Shown: positions 32,590 to 46,320, numbered from the stretch's first letter. The stretch is DNA of 64,000 nt from Patiria miniata (GCF_015706575.1 NW_024037063.1:15252927-15316926); one strand, 5' to 3'. Numbers and translations are program-made. Notes: generated by a model not told the origin, from the letters alone.

Positions 32590-32774
32590 CAGGGGTGCGT
32601 TTTGGCGGTCATAACCAAGAATTGGTTCAGTTGTTTCTTGTCAGTGAATTTCTGCGGGAATTTTAAATGGACGAGAATTACTCACGGTACTGCAATACTC
32701 AAACCCCCAAAACCATTAGCCAAAGAGAAACAACCGAACCAATTCTTGGTTATGACCGCCAAAACGCACCCCTG
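32590..32774. mobile_element. Fold-back MITE just downstream of the aGPCR poly(A) signal
   Basis: The left arm CAGGGGTGCGTTTTGGCGGT continues through ATAACCAAGAATTGGTT, and the right arm is its inverse, ending CACCCCTG. Arms are about 50 bp with very few mismatches. No clear target duplication. Confidence 0.75.
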
Positions 32775-32934
32775 TATGGATAAAATTGTTTATTCACGAC
32801 TTCACTCTTAACATTGCAAACCATTTTAGAAATGGACGTTTTGATACAGCAGCATGAAAACTGATGTCACTTCACACTTAAAAAATTGCCATTAAATTTG
32901 AAAGAAACCACAGTGTTTAGTCTGGTAAAGCTTT

Positions 32935-33230
32935 GTGGGCACATGTGGTCTAGCGGTGGAGCACAAGATTCATGATCGTGAGGTTGTGGGTTCCAGCCCC
33001 GCCGTGGCCATGCGTGTTGTGCCCTTGAGTAAGGCGCTTTACCTCAATTACTCCTCTCAACCCAGGTGTTAAATGGGTACCGGCATTATTCAATGCTGGG
33101 AAGGTAACAGACTCGCTGTGGAGGAGGTGTGGCGATCCTCCCACAGCAGCATACGAGTCTGGCCCAATCGCTAATGAAAGAGAGATGGGCACTCCGTTCC
33201 TGTGAATACAGGTTCGTCCCCTTTTACCTT
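32935..33230 (+). mobile_element. tRNA-derived SINE downstream of aGPCR
   Basis: A box TGGTCTAGCGGTGG, B box GGGTTCCAGCC, body with GAGTAAGGCGCTTTACC and CCAGGTGTTAAATGGGTACC, typical of invertebrate tRNA SINEs. Confidence 0.75.
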
Positions 33231-34416
33231 AACCTTTTAAAGCTTGGTATTTCCTCTGTTTTCTTTGGTTGCTTCCCAGCTGCATATGCAAACTGTCAGC
33301 ACAGATTTTTCTTTTTTAGGGTAGTAAGAATTCTACTTCTTTGCTTGTGAGCAGACATGAAATAGTTGAGGTACTGATGTCCACAAATATGAAGTTGGTC
33401 GCTTGGTTGCTGTACCCTTCACAAAAACTGGAATTTGTATCGTTGTGGAGTCATTTCTTTGTTCTCGTGTACTAAACAAATTGAGTTTGAAAATATAGTT
33501 TCAAAATGCTCCTAGTTTAACCAGAATCAATTTCCTTGGCTGAAATTTGGACTTAATATCCCTTACACAAAATACTTTTGTGCTGGATCAACACACCTTG
33601 GAAATTCTAGTTTTTGATAAAAAATCTATATATCTATCCGGGATAACTTTTTGGGGACGTATTCACCTATAGAAAGGGTACTGTGTACCAGATCGTCTAT
33701 ACACCTGCAATACACTCTCAAACTCCATTTTCACAAACAAAACCTTTTTGGGAATTCATTTCAATTTAGTAAATCTGCTTACACTATTTCTAGCATTGAA
33801 AGGCCCCCTTCCCAAAAAAAAATCCCAAATATTGTAGCCACTGTTTCAAACAAGTGATGTATGTTTTAGAAGAAGGAATAAGAGTCAAGATTTAGGCTAC
33901 ATCCAAATGACCCGGCTGTGGCTGGAAGTAACACATACTTGCTATGAGAAGTGGCTTAGCGGCATCCGTAGCCAAATAATTTAGATGGGGCTAGAATCAA
34001 ACGGTCTTTTTGTACAGTTTTTATGTTTTCGCATGTTGAATTGAATATAGCTCGATTTAGTATGCTCATTATTGAAGAGAATTACACATATGTATCACTG
34101 TATAATGTTTATTCAACTACTCGATATGTTTTGTAGCATGCAGTGTCTTTCACAAAGAAATATTCATAGCTCACTTATTTTTTACTATAGTACGTAACGC
34201 ACATATATTTTGTATACACTTATGTTTATATTTACATATTGTTAGCCACTTGGTGAATTTGTTGTATTTGTCTTTTAAAATTGTCAAATTGTATTTTCCT
34301 AGATATGATATGTTTATGTTGAAGTTGTTGTATTTTCGTATTCCTTCAGTGTATTTTATTTTGATTAATTGTAGGCCATCATAATGAACTTGGCAATAGG
34401 TAAGCACACATTCTGA

Positions 34417-34885
34417 AAGAGGTGGTGGAATGCTCGAAGACATTTCCGTCATTTTTCGGGTATATGTATGAAATAAAAATATGTGATGAAATAAAAATTA
34501 CTATTGTGTCTGTCATGAAATGAGTACAAAAGGTACTTTTGAGAGCTGTTTTTCAGGTCCTGTCTCGACCCGAACGTGCAGTTTGTGTAAAAGTCGTCGT
34601 TAGGGGCAGCAAACAAAACATAGTAAATCGTGACGTAATAAACAGGACTCCCGATGCAGCGTAGTATAAACGAGTCCTGTTTATTATTATGTCACGATTT
34701 ACTATGTTTTCTTTGCTGCCCCCAACAAAGACTTTTACACAACAGAACCTGAAAAACAGCTCTCAAATTAATACCTTTTGTACTCATTTCATGACAGACA
34801 CAATAGTCGTTTTTATTTCATCACACCTTAGGCTACATATACCCGAAAAATGACGGAAATGTCTTCGAGCATTCCACAACCTCTT
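34417..34885. repeat. 469-bp fold-back with arms of about 215 bp
   Basis: Left GGTGGTGGAATGCTCGAAGA ... CGTGACGTAATAAACAGGAC, and the right arm is its near-exact inverse. The loop is only about 30 bases. A short extra segment in the left arm (CTCGACCCGAACGTGCAG) is missing from the right. Confidence 0.85.
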
Positions 34886-36549
34886 GAATGCATACCTCAA
34901 ATTTGTATTGTGGCCTCAGATTATTCCATAAAACAAGTGTTGATGTTGTTTGGTAGTGTTTTAAATGCCCACAGACCTTATTTTTGTAGTGTTTCCGAAC
35001 TCGGAAAATCGGGGTGCTAGTAGATATTTAATCTTGTATTATGTGCCTTCTTTAAGCAAACTTGAATCCTCAATCCTGATTGGCCGATCCATGGCAACAG
35101 CAGCGTGATATCAGGTATACGGTCCATAGGATATGATGAGTGCCAATTCAGCATCGGACGCACATGTAAAAGTACGTCGGAAAAAAATTGTGTACAGCGT
35201 GTGCTTTCCATCTGTACTGTGTGGGTCAAGTTTGCTTGAAGTTAATGAATTCATATTTTCCAAGCACGCTCAGGGAACACTGAAGCTGTATTGAGTCTGT
35301 GTTTTATAAATCCCAATCAGCCTTTTTAAGTACAAAACCTAATCCCTTTTTCTGTCCGTGCGTGCACTTGTTTGTGTATACATTTGTTTTTTAAATCTTG
35401 TATATAATGCATTGTACATGATCGTGCAGGTTTTGTTGCGAATATACTAGTTCATGTAAGTGATAAAAACGAAGAATGCGCTTTCTTAGACTCGGCCTAT
35501 AAGTGGCATAAAATGACGTGAGCATTAAGTCGTCGTTTTTTTCTCAGAAATGTCTCCAAACCAAAGTCAGAGGAAGATTGCTTTAAATGTGTCTTTCATA
35601 TGTCAAGATTGTTACTAATGTGGCATTCCATCTGACTTTATTTTATGTATTAGTTTGTTTCTTCGTTAATAGTAGTACATTTGATTATTTTCCAGTCTTT
35701 GATATTATTCTTTTCAGTACCGTTAGAAAACCATCTTACTTGCAGGAGGGACATATTTTGATTTACTCAGTTAAAATTTATATTAGGAAAGATAGATTAG
35801 GGGGAAATTAAAAGCTAGGTAATTAGACAAACCAGAAATTTGTTTTTTAAACTGTGAGTTCGGTTGTACTTTAAACAAAAATACCAAAAATTGCTGGAAT
35901 ATAATTATTAGAGAATTTTTTTTATCTATTTTTTTTTTTTACTTTTGTAACAATCATGACAGTAGTAAATGATATAGTACTTAATGAATACACTAATATA
36001 ATAACAAAGTTGCCTTCTTGCACTCGTATTAAGATTTCATCAAGCCAAAAAATGACACTAGGAACAAAAGGCCTGGTTACTGTAGTTGCTTGAATAGCTG
36101 TATGGTGTTCCAAAAGTCGTACGTTTGCAATTGAAATCAATTGTATATCTTCAAAAACTGAAATTTAATAAATACGGTTGAAGAACTGGAAAATAGTCTT
36201 CCATTATAAATCAGTTTGACATACAGTTGATACAATTTTATAAATGTGAAACGTGTCTTCCTTTTTGTGGCTGGCAGTCAATTCAGTAATAAAAAATACT
36301 TCAAGCATTACGTGTACCGGCCCTATGCAAACATGCATTTTGTGCCAAGTTGTCCTTTCAGTCAAAATCAATCCAGTGATTGTTTTTAACGGTTCAGAAT
36401 TCCCACCCTACATAAAGCATGATTGACTGGCTGTGACTGTTTATGTTCAACTTGATAGAGCTTTGCTTTGACAGTGATTGTATAAAGCCAGCTGTGCCCA
36501 CAACTTGCCTGCTTTGTCTGTTCATGATCTGTTGACTGTTGTTGATCTG
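34886..36549. other. AT-rich intergenic region
   Basis: Short frames only, no domain, no paired splice sites. Nothing further seen. Confidence 0.6.
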
Positions 36550-39500
36550 TTTTGCTAAACAATGCAAGGTTAACCCCTTACAATTTGAAATTTTTCATTA
36601 ACATCTAATTTTGCCCAGTTTTGCTAAAAATGCAAGGTTATATAACCACTAATTTTTCATAAACATCTCATTTTGCCCAATTTTGCTAAAAATGCATTTT
36701 TAAGCCCTTAAAAATTGCAGTTTTCCAGAAACATCTCATTTTGCCCTATTTTGCTAAACAATGCAAGGTTAACCCCTTACAATTTGAAATGTTTCATTTT
36801 GCCCAATTTTACTAAAAATTCAAGGTTAACCCCTTACAATTTTAGATTTTTCATAAAAATCTGGATTCGCCCAAGTTTGCTAAAAGTGCTAGGTTAACCC
36901 CTTATAATCTGCAATTTTCTAGAAACATCTGATGTTGCCCAATTTTGCTAAAAACATGCAAGGTTAACATCTTACAATTTTAAAGTTTTCATAAAAATCT
37001 GATTTTGCCCAAGTTTGCTAACAATGCTAGGTTAACCCCTTATAATCTGCAATTTTCCAGAAACATCTGATTTTGCCCAATTTTGCTTAAAAATAAATGC
37101 AAGGTTAACCCCTTACAATTTGAAATTTTTCATTTTGCCCAATTTTACTAAAAATTCAAGGTTAACCCCTTACAATTTTAGATTTTTCATAAAAATCTGA
37201 TTTTGCCCAATTTTGCTAAAAACATGCAAGGTTTACCCCTTACAATTGGAAATTTTTCATACTCCCATCTAATTTTGCCCAATTTTAATCAAAAAGCTTA
37301 ACCCCTTACAATATTAGATTTTTTATAAAAATCTGATGTTGCCCAATTTTGCTAAAAATGCAAGGTTAACCCCTTACAATTTGAAATCTTTCATAAACAT
37401 CTCATTTTGCCTAATTTTACTAAAAATACAAGGTTAACCCCTTACAATTTGAGATTTTTCATAAAAATCAGAATTTGCCCAATTTTGCTTAAAATGCAAG
37501 GTTAACCCCTTACAATTGAAGATTTTTCCTAAAAATCTGATTTTGCCCAATTGTGCTCAAAATGCAAGGTTAACCCCTTACAATTTGAAATCTTTCATAA
37601 ACGTCTCATTTTGCCTAATTTTACTAAAAATACAAGGTTAACCCCTTAAAATTGAAGATTTTTCATAAAAATCTGTGCTTAAAATGCAAGGTTAACCCCT
37701 TACAATTTGAAATCTTTCATAAACATCTCATTTTGCCTAATTTTTATAAAAATACAAGGTTAACCCCTTACAATTTGAGATTTTTCATAAAAATCTGATT
37801 TTGCCCAATTTTGCTTAAAATGCAAGGTTAACCCCTTATAATTGAAGATTTTTCATAAAAATCTGATTTTGCCCAATTTTGCTCAAAATGCAAGGTTAAC
37901 CCCTTACAATTTGAAATCTTTCATAAACATCTCATTTTGCCTAATTTTACTAAAAATACAAGGGAACCCCTTACAATTTGAGATTTTTCACAAAAATCAG
38001 ATTTTGCCCAATTTTGCTTAAAATGCAAGGTTAACCCCTTACAATTGGACATTTTTCATAAAAATCTGATTTTGCCCAATTGTGCTCAAAATGCAAGGTT
38101 AACCCCTTACAATTTGAAATCTTTCATAAACATCTCATCTTGCCTAATTTTACTAAAAATACAAGGTTAACCCCTTACAATTTGAGATTTTTCATAAAAA
38201 TCTGATTTTGCCCAAGTTTGCTTAAAATGCAAGGTTAACACCTTACAATTGAAGATTTTTCATAAAAATCTGATTTTGCCCAATTGTGCTCAAAATGCAA
38301 GGTTAACCCCTTACAATTTGAGATCTTTCAGAAAAATCTGATTTTGCCCAATTTTGCTTAAAATGCAAGGTTAACCCCTTATAATTGAAGATTTTTCATA
38401 AAAATCTGATTTTGCCCAATTGTGCTCAAAATGCAAGGTTAACCCCTTACAATTTGAAATCTTTCATAAACATCTCATTTTGCCTAATTTTACTAAAATT
38501 TTTCATTTTGCCCAATTTTACTAAAAATTCAAGGTTAACCCCTTACAATTTTAGATTTTTCATAAAAATCTGATTTTGCCCAATTGTGCTAAAAATGCAA
38601 GGTTAACCCCTTACAATTTGAAATCTTTCATAAACATCTCATTTTGCCTAATAATACTAAAAATACAAGGTTAACCCCTTACAATTTGAGATTTTTCATA
38701 AAAATCTGATTTTGCCTAATTTTGCTTAAAATGCAAGGTTAACCCTTTATAATTGAAGATTTTTCATAAAAATCTGATTTTGCCCAATTGTGCTCAAAAT
38801 GCAAGGTAAACCCCTTACAATTTGAAATCTTTCGTAAACATCTAATTTTGACTAATTTTACTAAAAATACAAGGTTAACCCCTTACAATTTGAGATTTTT
38901 CATAAAAATCTGATTTTGCCCAATTTTGCTTAAAATGCAAGGTTAACCCCTTACAATTTGAGATCTTTCATAAAAATCTGATTTTGCCCAATTGTGCTCA
39001 AAATGCAAGGTTAACCCCTTACAATTTGAGATCTTTCATAAAAATCTGATTTTGCCCAATTTTGCTTAAAATGCAAGGTTAACCCCTTATAATTGAAGAT
39101 TTTTCATAAAAATCTGATTTTGCCCAATTGTGCTCAAAATGCAAGGTTAACCCCTTACAATTTGAAATCTTTTATAAACATCTCATTTTGCCTAATTTTA
39201 CTAAAAATACAAGGTTAACCCCTTACAATTTGAGATCTTTCATAAAAATCTGATTTTGCCCAATTTTGCTTAAAATGCAAGGTTAACCCCTTATAACTGA
39301 AGATTTTTCATGAAAATCTAATTTTGCCCAATTGTGCTCAAAATGCAAGGTTAACCCCTTACAATTTGAAATCTTTCATAAACATCTCATTTTGCCTAAT
39401 TTTACTAAAATTTTTCATTTTGCCCAATTTTACTAAAAATTCAAGGTTAACCCCTTACAATTTTAGATTTTTCATAAAAATCTGATTTTGCCCAATTGTG

Positions 39501-42500
39501 CTAAAAATGCAAGGTTAACCCCCTTACAATTTGAAATCTTTCATAAACATCTCATCTTGCCTAATTTTACTAAAAATACAAGGTTAACCCCTTACAATTT
39601 GAGATTTTTCATAAAAATCTGATTTTGCCTAATTTTGCTTAAAAGGCAAGGTTAACCCTTTATAATTGAAGATTTTTCATAAAAATCTGATTTTGCCCAA
39701 TTTTGCTCAAAATGCAAGGTTAACCCTTTACAATTTGAAATCTTTCATAAACATCTCATTTTGCCTAATTTTACTAAAAATACAAGGGAACCCCTTACAA
39801 TTTGAGATTTTTTCATAAAAATCTGATTTTGCCCAATTGTGCTAAAAATGCAAGGTTAACCCCTTACAATTTGAGATCGTTCATAAAAATCTCATTTTGC
39901 CTAATTTTACTAAAAATACAAGGTTAACCCCTTACAATTGGAGATTTTTCATAAAAATCTGATTTTGCCCAATTTTGCTTAAATGCAAGGTTAACCCCTT
40001 ACAATTGGAAATTTTTCATAAAAATCTGATTTTGCCCAATTGTGCTAAAAATGCAAGGTTAACCCCTTACAATTTGAAATCTTTCATAAACATCTCATTT
40101 TGCCTAATTTTACTAAAAATAATAGGTTAACCCCTTACAATTTGAGATTTTTCATAAAAATCGGATTTTGCCCAATTTTGCTTAACATGCAAGGTTAACC
40201 CCTTACAATTTGAAATCTTTCATAAACATCTCATTTTGCCTAATTTTACTAAAAATACAAGGTTAACCCCTTACAATTGAAGATTTTTCATAAAAATCTG
40301 ATTTTGCCCAATTTTGCTTAAAATGCAAGGTTAACCCCTTACAATTGAAGATTTTTCCTAAAAATCTGATTTTGCCCAATTGTGCTCAAAATGCAAGGTT
40401 AACCCCTTACAATTTGAAATCTTTCATAAACATCTCATTTTGCCTAATTTTACTAAAAATACAAGGTTAACCCCTTACAATTTGAGATTTTTCATAAAAA
40501 TCAGATTTTGCCCAATTTTGCTTAAAATGCAAGGTTAACCCCTTACAATTGGACATTTTTCATAAAGATCTGATTTTGCCCAATTGTGCTCAAAATGCAA
40601 GGTTAACCCCTTACAATTTGAAATCTTTCATAAACATCTCATCTTGCCTAATTTTACTAAAAATACAAGGTTAACCCCTTACAATTTGAGATTTTTCATA
40701 AAAATCTGATTTTGCCCAAGTTTGCTTAAAATGCAAGGTTAACCCCTTACAATTGAAGATTTTTCATAAAAATCTGATTTTGCCCAATTGTGCTCAAAAT
40801 GCAAGGTTAACCCCTTACAATTTGAGATCGTTCATAAAAATCTGATTTTGCCCAATTTTGCTTAAAATGCAAGGTTAACCCCTTATAATTGAAAATTTTT
40901 CATAAAAATCTGATTTTGCCCAATTGTGCTCAAAATGCAAGGTTAACCCCTTACAATTTGAGATCTTTCATAAAAATCTGATTTTGCCCAATTTTGCTTA
41001 AAATGCAAGGTTAACCCCTTATAATTGAAGATTTTTCATAAAAATCTGATTTTGCCCAATTGTGCTCAAAATGCAAGGTTAACCCCTTACAATTTGAAAT
41101 CTTTCATAAACATCTCATCTTGCCTAATTTTACTAAAAATACAAGGTTAACCCCTTACAATTTGAGATCTTTCATAAACATCTCATTTTGCCTAATTTTA
41201 CTAAAAATACAAGGTTAACCCCTTACAATTTGAGATTTTTCATAAAAATCTGATTTTGCCCAATTGTGCTAAAAATGCAAGGTTAACCCCTTACAATTTG
41301 AGATCTTTCATAAAAATCTGATTTTGCCTAATTTTGCTTAAAATGCAAGGTTAACCCCTTATAATTGAAGATTTTTCATAAAAATCTGATTTTGCCCAAT
41401 TGTGCTCAAATGCAAGGTTAACCCCTTACAATTTGAAATCTTTCATAAAAATCTCATTTTGCCTAATTTTACTAAAAATACAAGGTTAACCTCTTACAAT
41501 TGGAGATTTTTCATAAAAATCTGATTTTGCCCAATTTTGCTTAAATGCAAGGTTAACCCCTTACAATTGGAAATTTTTCATAAAAATCAGATTTTGCCCA
41601 ATTGGGCTCAAAATGCAAGGTTAACCCCTTACAATTTGAAATCTTTCATAAACATCTCATTTTGCCCAATTTTACTAAAAATACAAGGTTAACCCCTTAC
41701 AATTTGAGAGTTTTCATAAAAATCTGATTTTGCCCAATTGTGCTAAAAATGCAAGGTTAACCCCTTACAATTTGAAATCTTTCATAAACATCTCATTTTG
41801 CCTAATTTTACTAAAAATACAAGGTTAAAGGGAATATACATCATTTGCTTTTGCTGTAATTTTCAGAAATGGATGGAATTGGGGGGTTTGAAATATCAAG
41901 CAAATATAGTTACACTAACTTTTTGGAGGTTTTGGGTTCGAAAATGCTATAAAAACCAAGGAAAACGATCATTTTCCTGTAGTCTGGTTCCCTGACTCCA
42001 TATAAGAAGAAACAGAGCAGTTTACATACATTTGGGAATTGTAAGGTCAGGGAACCAGTCTAGCTGGCTCGTACCCGTTCATAGGTTTGTAATCGATTGC
42101 AATCAAGTGCAATGGTCAATTGGGACCAGTATTTGAAAAAAAAGCCAGTTGTTTCCAACGCTGATCGGCCGATCAGCGTTGGAAATTGATACAAAAATAC
42201 CACTTTTCTTGAAAATGACAGTATACCAGGTGCCATAATTTTACAGGATGCTTTAGACTGTCATTTACCAACATCCTATTAAGGTATTTCGCAAAAACTT
42301 GGTAGTTTTATTTTTCGATGTTTGCAAATGTTGTATATTCCCTTTAACCCCTTACAATTTGAGATTTTTCATAAAAATCTGATTTTGCCCAATTGTGCTA
42401 AAAATGCAAGGTTAACCCCTTACAATTTGAAATCTTTCATAAACATCTCATTTTGCCTAATTTTACTAAAGGTTAACCCCTTACAATTTGAGATTTTTTA

Positions 42501-42748
42501 TAAAAATCTGATTTTGCCCAATTTTGCTTAACATGCAAGGTTAACCCCTTACAATTTGAAATCTTTCATAAACATCTCATTTTGCCTAATTTAACTAAAA
42601 ATACAAGGTTAACCCCTTACAATTGAAGATTTTTCATAAAAATCTGATTTTGCCCAATTTTGCTTAAAATGCAAGGTTAACCCCTTACAATTGAAGATTT
42701 TTCATAAAAATCTGATTTTGCCCAATTGTGCTAAAAATGCAAGGTTAA
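36550..42748 (+). repeat. 68-bp satellite with three-unit (about 204 bp) higher-order repeat
   Basis: Units start AAGGTTAACCCCTTACAATT and are 67-68 bp long. Three variants alternate over long stretches: A (GAAATCTTTCATAAACATCT, then TTGCCTAATTTTACT), B (GAGATTTTTCATAAAAATCT, TTTTGCTTAAAATGC) and C (GAAGATTTTTCATAAAAATC, TTGTGCTCAAAATGC). Units at the left edge (36550-37300) are more diverged. One MITE (41825-42347) interrupts the array. About 84 units lie in about 5.7 kb of satellite. No coding sequence. Confidence 0.92.
41825..42347 (+). mobile_element. TTAA MITE, family A, inserted in the satellite
   Basis: It interrupts a satellite unit exactly at GGTTAACCCC: left AAGGTTAA then AGGGAATATACA, right TATATTCCCT then TTAACCCC. 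This proves the TTAA target and the element ends. Its palindrome uses GCTGATC/GATCAGC. Confidence 0.92.
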
Positions 42749-43837
42749 ACACTTAGGCCTATTTTCTTTGAATCGTATTAAATGTATTCTTCCTTGGCTC
42801 TATCACGTCAATCTTCAAACGGGTTGTGTCACATTTTATGGTCAATAATCGGATGAAATTTCAATCCAATGCATTATGTTGTTTCTGAGTTATCGTCTCC
42901 ACAATGTGTGTCAAAAAGACTAAAGTTCGGAATGAAGTTTTCGTGATTTAACCGCTTACGCCTATTTTCTTTAAATCATATTAAATGTACTCTTCCACGG
43001 TTCACGTCAATTTTCAAACGAGTTGTGACAAATGTTATGGTCAATAATCGTTTGCAATTTCAATCCAATGCGATATGTTGTTCTTGAGTTATCGTCTCCA
43101 CAAAAAGTGTTGTATTTTTGTTTAATGGATAGATTGTGGCCGCGTGCTGACCAGTGGTTGTGTAGGGCGCCCTCTTAACAAAAAAACATAGAGGGTAGCA
43201 AAATCTGGCACATACACTGTTGGCCGTAATTTGGTTATCACGGTTCCAGTCGATTTCCACTTTTTTTCTGTCATTACATCACGACTTATTACCGAACAAA
43301 GTTTCGTTTCAGAGAACAAATTGTTTAATCGCATTGCAATACAATGCGTTTACCTTGAGTTCCCGTTTTCACAAAAACTGTGTTAACATCTCGAACGGCC
43401 AGACGTCGGATCGAGCGCAGTGAGCAGTGTTTGTGAAGCGCGCCCTCTTTTGTAAAAAAATTGTTGCATGACGATAAAATAAGGAGAGGCCTTCATACTG
43501 CAATTTCCTTGTATTATATTTGATTCATTTTTTGGCGGTTCCTGTAAATTTTCTAGATTTTCGTGTCAAATATCATGGCAAAATATTAGAGGAAATTTCA
43601 TTGCAATACAATATGTTTATCTTGAGTTCCCGTTTTCACAATAACTGTGTTTACATCTCGAATGGCCAGTTCTTTATACTGCAATTTCCTTAAATTATAT
43701 TAGATTCATTCTTTGGCGGTTCCTGTAAATTTTCTAGATTTTCGTGTCAAATATCGTGGCAAAATATTAGAGGAAATTTCATTGGAATACAATGTGTTTA
43801 TTTTGAGTTCCCATTTTCACAATAACTGTCCAATTTG
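42749..43837. repeat. Duplicated blocks between satellite arrays
   Basis: Two diverged copies of a block of about 190 bp (42749-42935 and 42945-43115, both with GCCTATTTTCTTT and TATGGTCAATAATCG). Then come copies of a second block (43490-43655 and 43670-43835) sharing GGCGGTTCCTGTAAATTTTC and AATATTAGAGGAAATTTCAT. No gene seen. Confidence 0.7.
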
Positions 43838-44040
43838 CTCAATTTTACTCAAAAAGCAAGGTTAACCCCTTCTGCAAGGATTTTTTTTCAGAAACATCTG
43901 ATTCTGCCCAATTCTGCTAAAATATGCAAGGTTAACCCTTTACAATTTCATAAAAAGCTGAATTTGCCCAATGTTGCTAAAAATGCAAGGTTAACCCCTT
44001 AGAATTTTAGATTTTTCATAAAAAAATCTGATTTTTCCAA
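43838..44040 (+). repeat. Outlying degenerate satellite units
   Basis: Three more units with GCAAGGTTAACCCCTT and TTTTTCATAAAA, diverged from the main array and separated from it by about 1.1 kb. Confidence 0.75.
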
Positions 44041-46215
44041 TTTCAATACTAACACATTGTCGTAAAAGTTGGTATCTGAAAATGTCTATGCTAAACCCCC
44101 TACACCGGGGGTTTGTGTAGAAAATATCGAGACGTTTTTTTTATTACTCCCCATCACGTTCAATTCACTTCGGCAGCGACCGCAAGCCCAATTTGAAAGA
44201 AAAAGTTAAGACCGGATCAAGATACCAACTTTTACGACATCGTTCTGGTCATGTAAAACATACTTTATGAAGTCTCAACCCTTTTATATTGTAAGATTTT
44301 TTAATGTTTTGCATTGCTTACTTTTTTCATACATTCGTTTCTTCTTCTGTTGACTGAAGTTCAAGTGAATGGAGCTGAATATGAAATATTTGCCTGGCCT
44401 TTATATTATCTCCTTTTATTGTGATTTGAAAATAAAGTCTGCACTGGTGTGAACGTCATTTCTGCAAAATAAATTGATTGGAGAATAATAAATTCCAAAC
44501 AAATGTTCGTTTCTTATATGGATCAGTACCGAAAGAATTTACTCAAACGCAAGTACACTTTGTGATATGATAATACAGCACTCTTTATTCTTAATAATTG
44601 AATATATAGATTATAAAAAAATAAAGTTCAGCAGATATTTTAGAAAGCAATTATGAGCACCAAAAAGATGAAGTTCAACTTTGAATGATGAAGAACACAG
44701 TACATCAACTTCAGTATAAGTAATACTAATACAAACCGTGCATGCAATCCTGCTGATTAAAAAACACAAAACTCGAAACATGACGGCACAAACTGACTTG
44801 TATTTTCATGACGTACGTAATGAAGTTTTTAAGTCGAACACTTATACTGATACGGAAAAACAGTAATATTTTTGAAAACACTTTTTAATGAACTCTTCAA
44901 GAATCTTACAATGGAGCTTGCTTTTTCGTTCAACTACAGGAAAAATGAGGTGGACCCCCCCCCCCCCTTCCCGAATCTCAGATATGTAATGACCAATTTT
45001 TATGAAATTCAGTATGCTAGTAGACTTTCATGGCTAGTACCGGTATACATGGTTCATGCAATATTTGAGCTCAATTTGATAAAGCATTATGTAATTATGA
45101 ACATTCCTATTACACACTTTCCTTTTTATGAAAAGTGCATAATTTTCTTATTTTATGGTAAAATTGTACCCCAGCATCAAAAATTTGACAATTAATTTGC
45201 ATGATGCTTGGTCGATTTTCTATGAATTTTTGTACAAATATTCGCAAAACAGTCTACAATCAATTAAGGCTCAGTACAAAAATGATATCAATAACCACGT
45301 ACAGACCTCCCCCCCCCCCCCCAATCAAGCCCTTTTAAAGTCACGGCAACTATTATAAATACAAAGATAATGAGTATAATTACTGATGCACGTTAATTTC
45401 AAGCTTTGCAATTTATATTTATAAAAAGACGTCCCCTTTCTGATATTCTTTTCATTTTTCACTCACATTCATTTTCTTTTCACCTCAGAGAAGTTTATTC
45501 GACAGATGTCCAAACCCTTTAGACGAAGTTCTAAACCCAGGATATTTACCCTGCATACACATTACACACACCCTGTGATCTTAAAACAACACCACGTTAC
45601 AACCACTATCCCCATTGCAAAGTAATATTTTGATCATAATTATTTCCACACTATAGGAACATAAGCAACAGGGTCCATTTCCTGGCAATGCCGTAGATCA
45701 GCACATGAATTTCAGCTAACACAGCCTCAATCCATTTCCGACGGCAGAAAGCATGCTTACCCAATTTGATAAATGTGCTTAAAATCAACAGTGACATATC
45801 ACCAAGTGTGCGCAATAATGCACGCTTAAGGTTGGTACAGTTTTCTACTTAGTTAGCACATCTTTTCTGCTTATGCTGATAAGCATGAAATCGGCAACAT
45901 GCAGTAATCATTCCGCTGGTACACATTGTCATCTACATGTAAAGTCGAGTCTCGTTATAACAAACTCGTTCTGACCTAGCCAAATTGTTTGTTATATCAG
46001 AATTTTGTATTAAGAGGAACATCAGTCCCATTCATTGTGCACATAAATGCACAGTCGGGAAGGCTTTTTGTTTGTTAAAACCAGAATTTTGTTTTAACAG
46101 TTTGTACTAATGAGATTCGATTGAATATCAACTTTCCATGACTCCTTGTGTAAACCAACAAATGCCATGACATTTCCATGACTTTCCAAGATATACATGT
46201 GTGTCCACACACATA
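44041..46215. other. AT-rich intergenic region
   Basis: Poly-C runs at 44947-44957 and 45308-45321. The frame 44872-45195 has no recognisable domain and spans one C run. No gene called. Confidence 0.6.
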
Positions 46216-46320
46216 TTCTGTGCACATGTATACATTCTGTGCACATGTATACATTCTGTGCACATGTATACATTCTGTGCACATGTATACATTCTGTGCA
46301 CATGTATACATTCTGTGTAC
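46216..46320. repeat. 19-bp minisatellite
   Basis: About five and a half exact copies of ATTCTGTGCACATGTATAC. Period 19 explains the rotating-frame reading frames on both strands. Confidence 0.9.

Noticed and set aside
36550..42748. CRISPR-like regular spacing of repeats
   Set aside because: Contiguous 68-bp monomers without unique spacers in an animal genome: a satellite.
44872..45195. 107-codon frame with a proline run
   Set aside because: It spans a poly-C tract and has no recognisable features.
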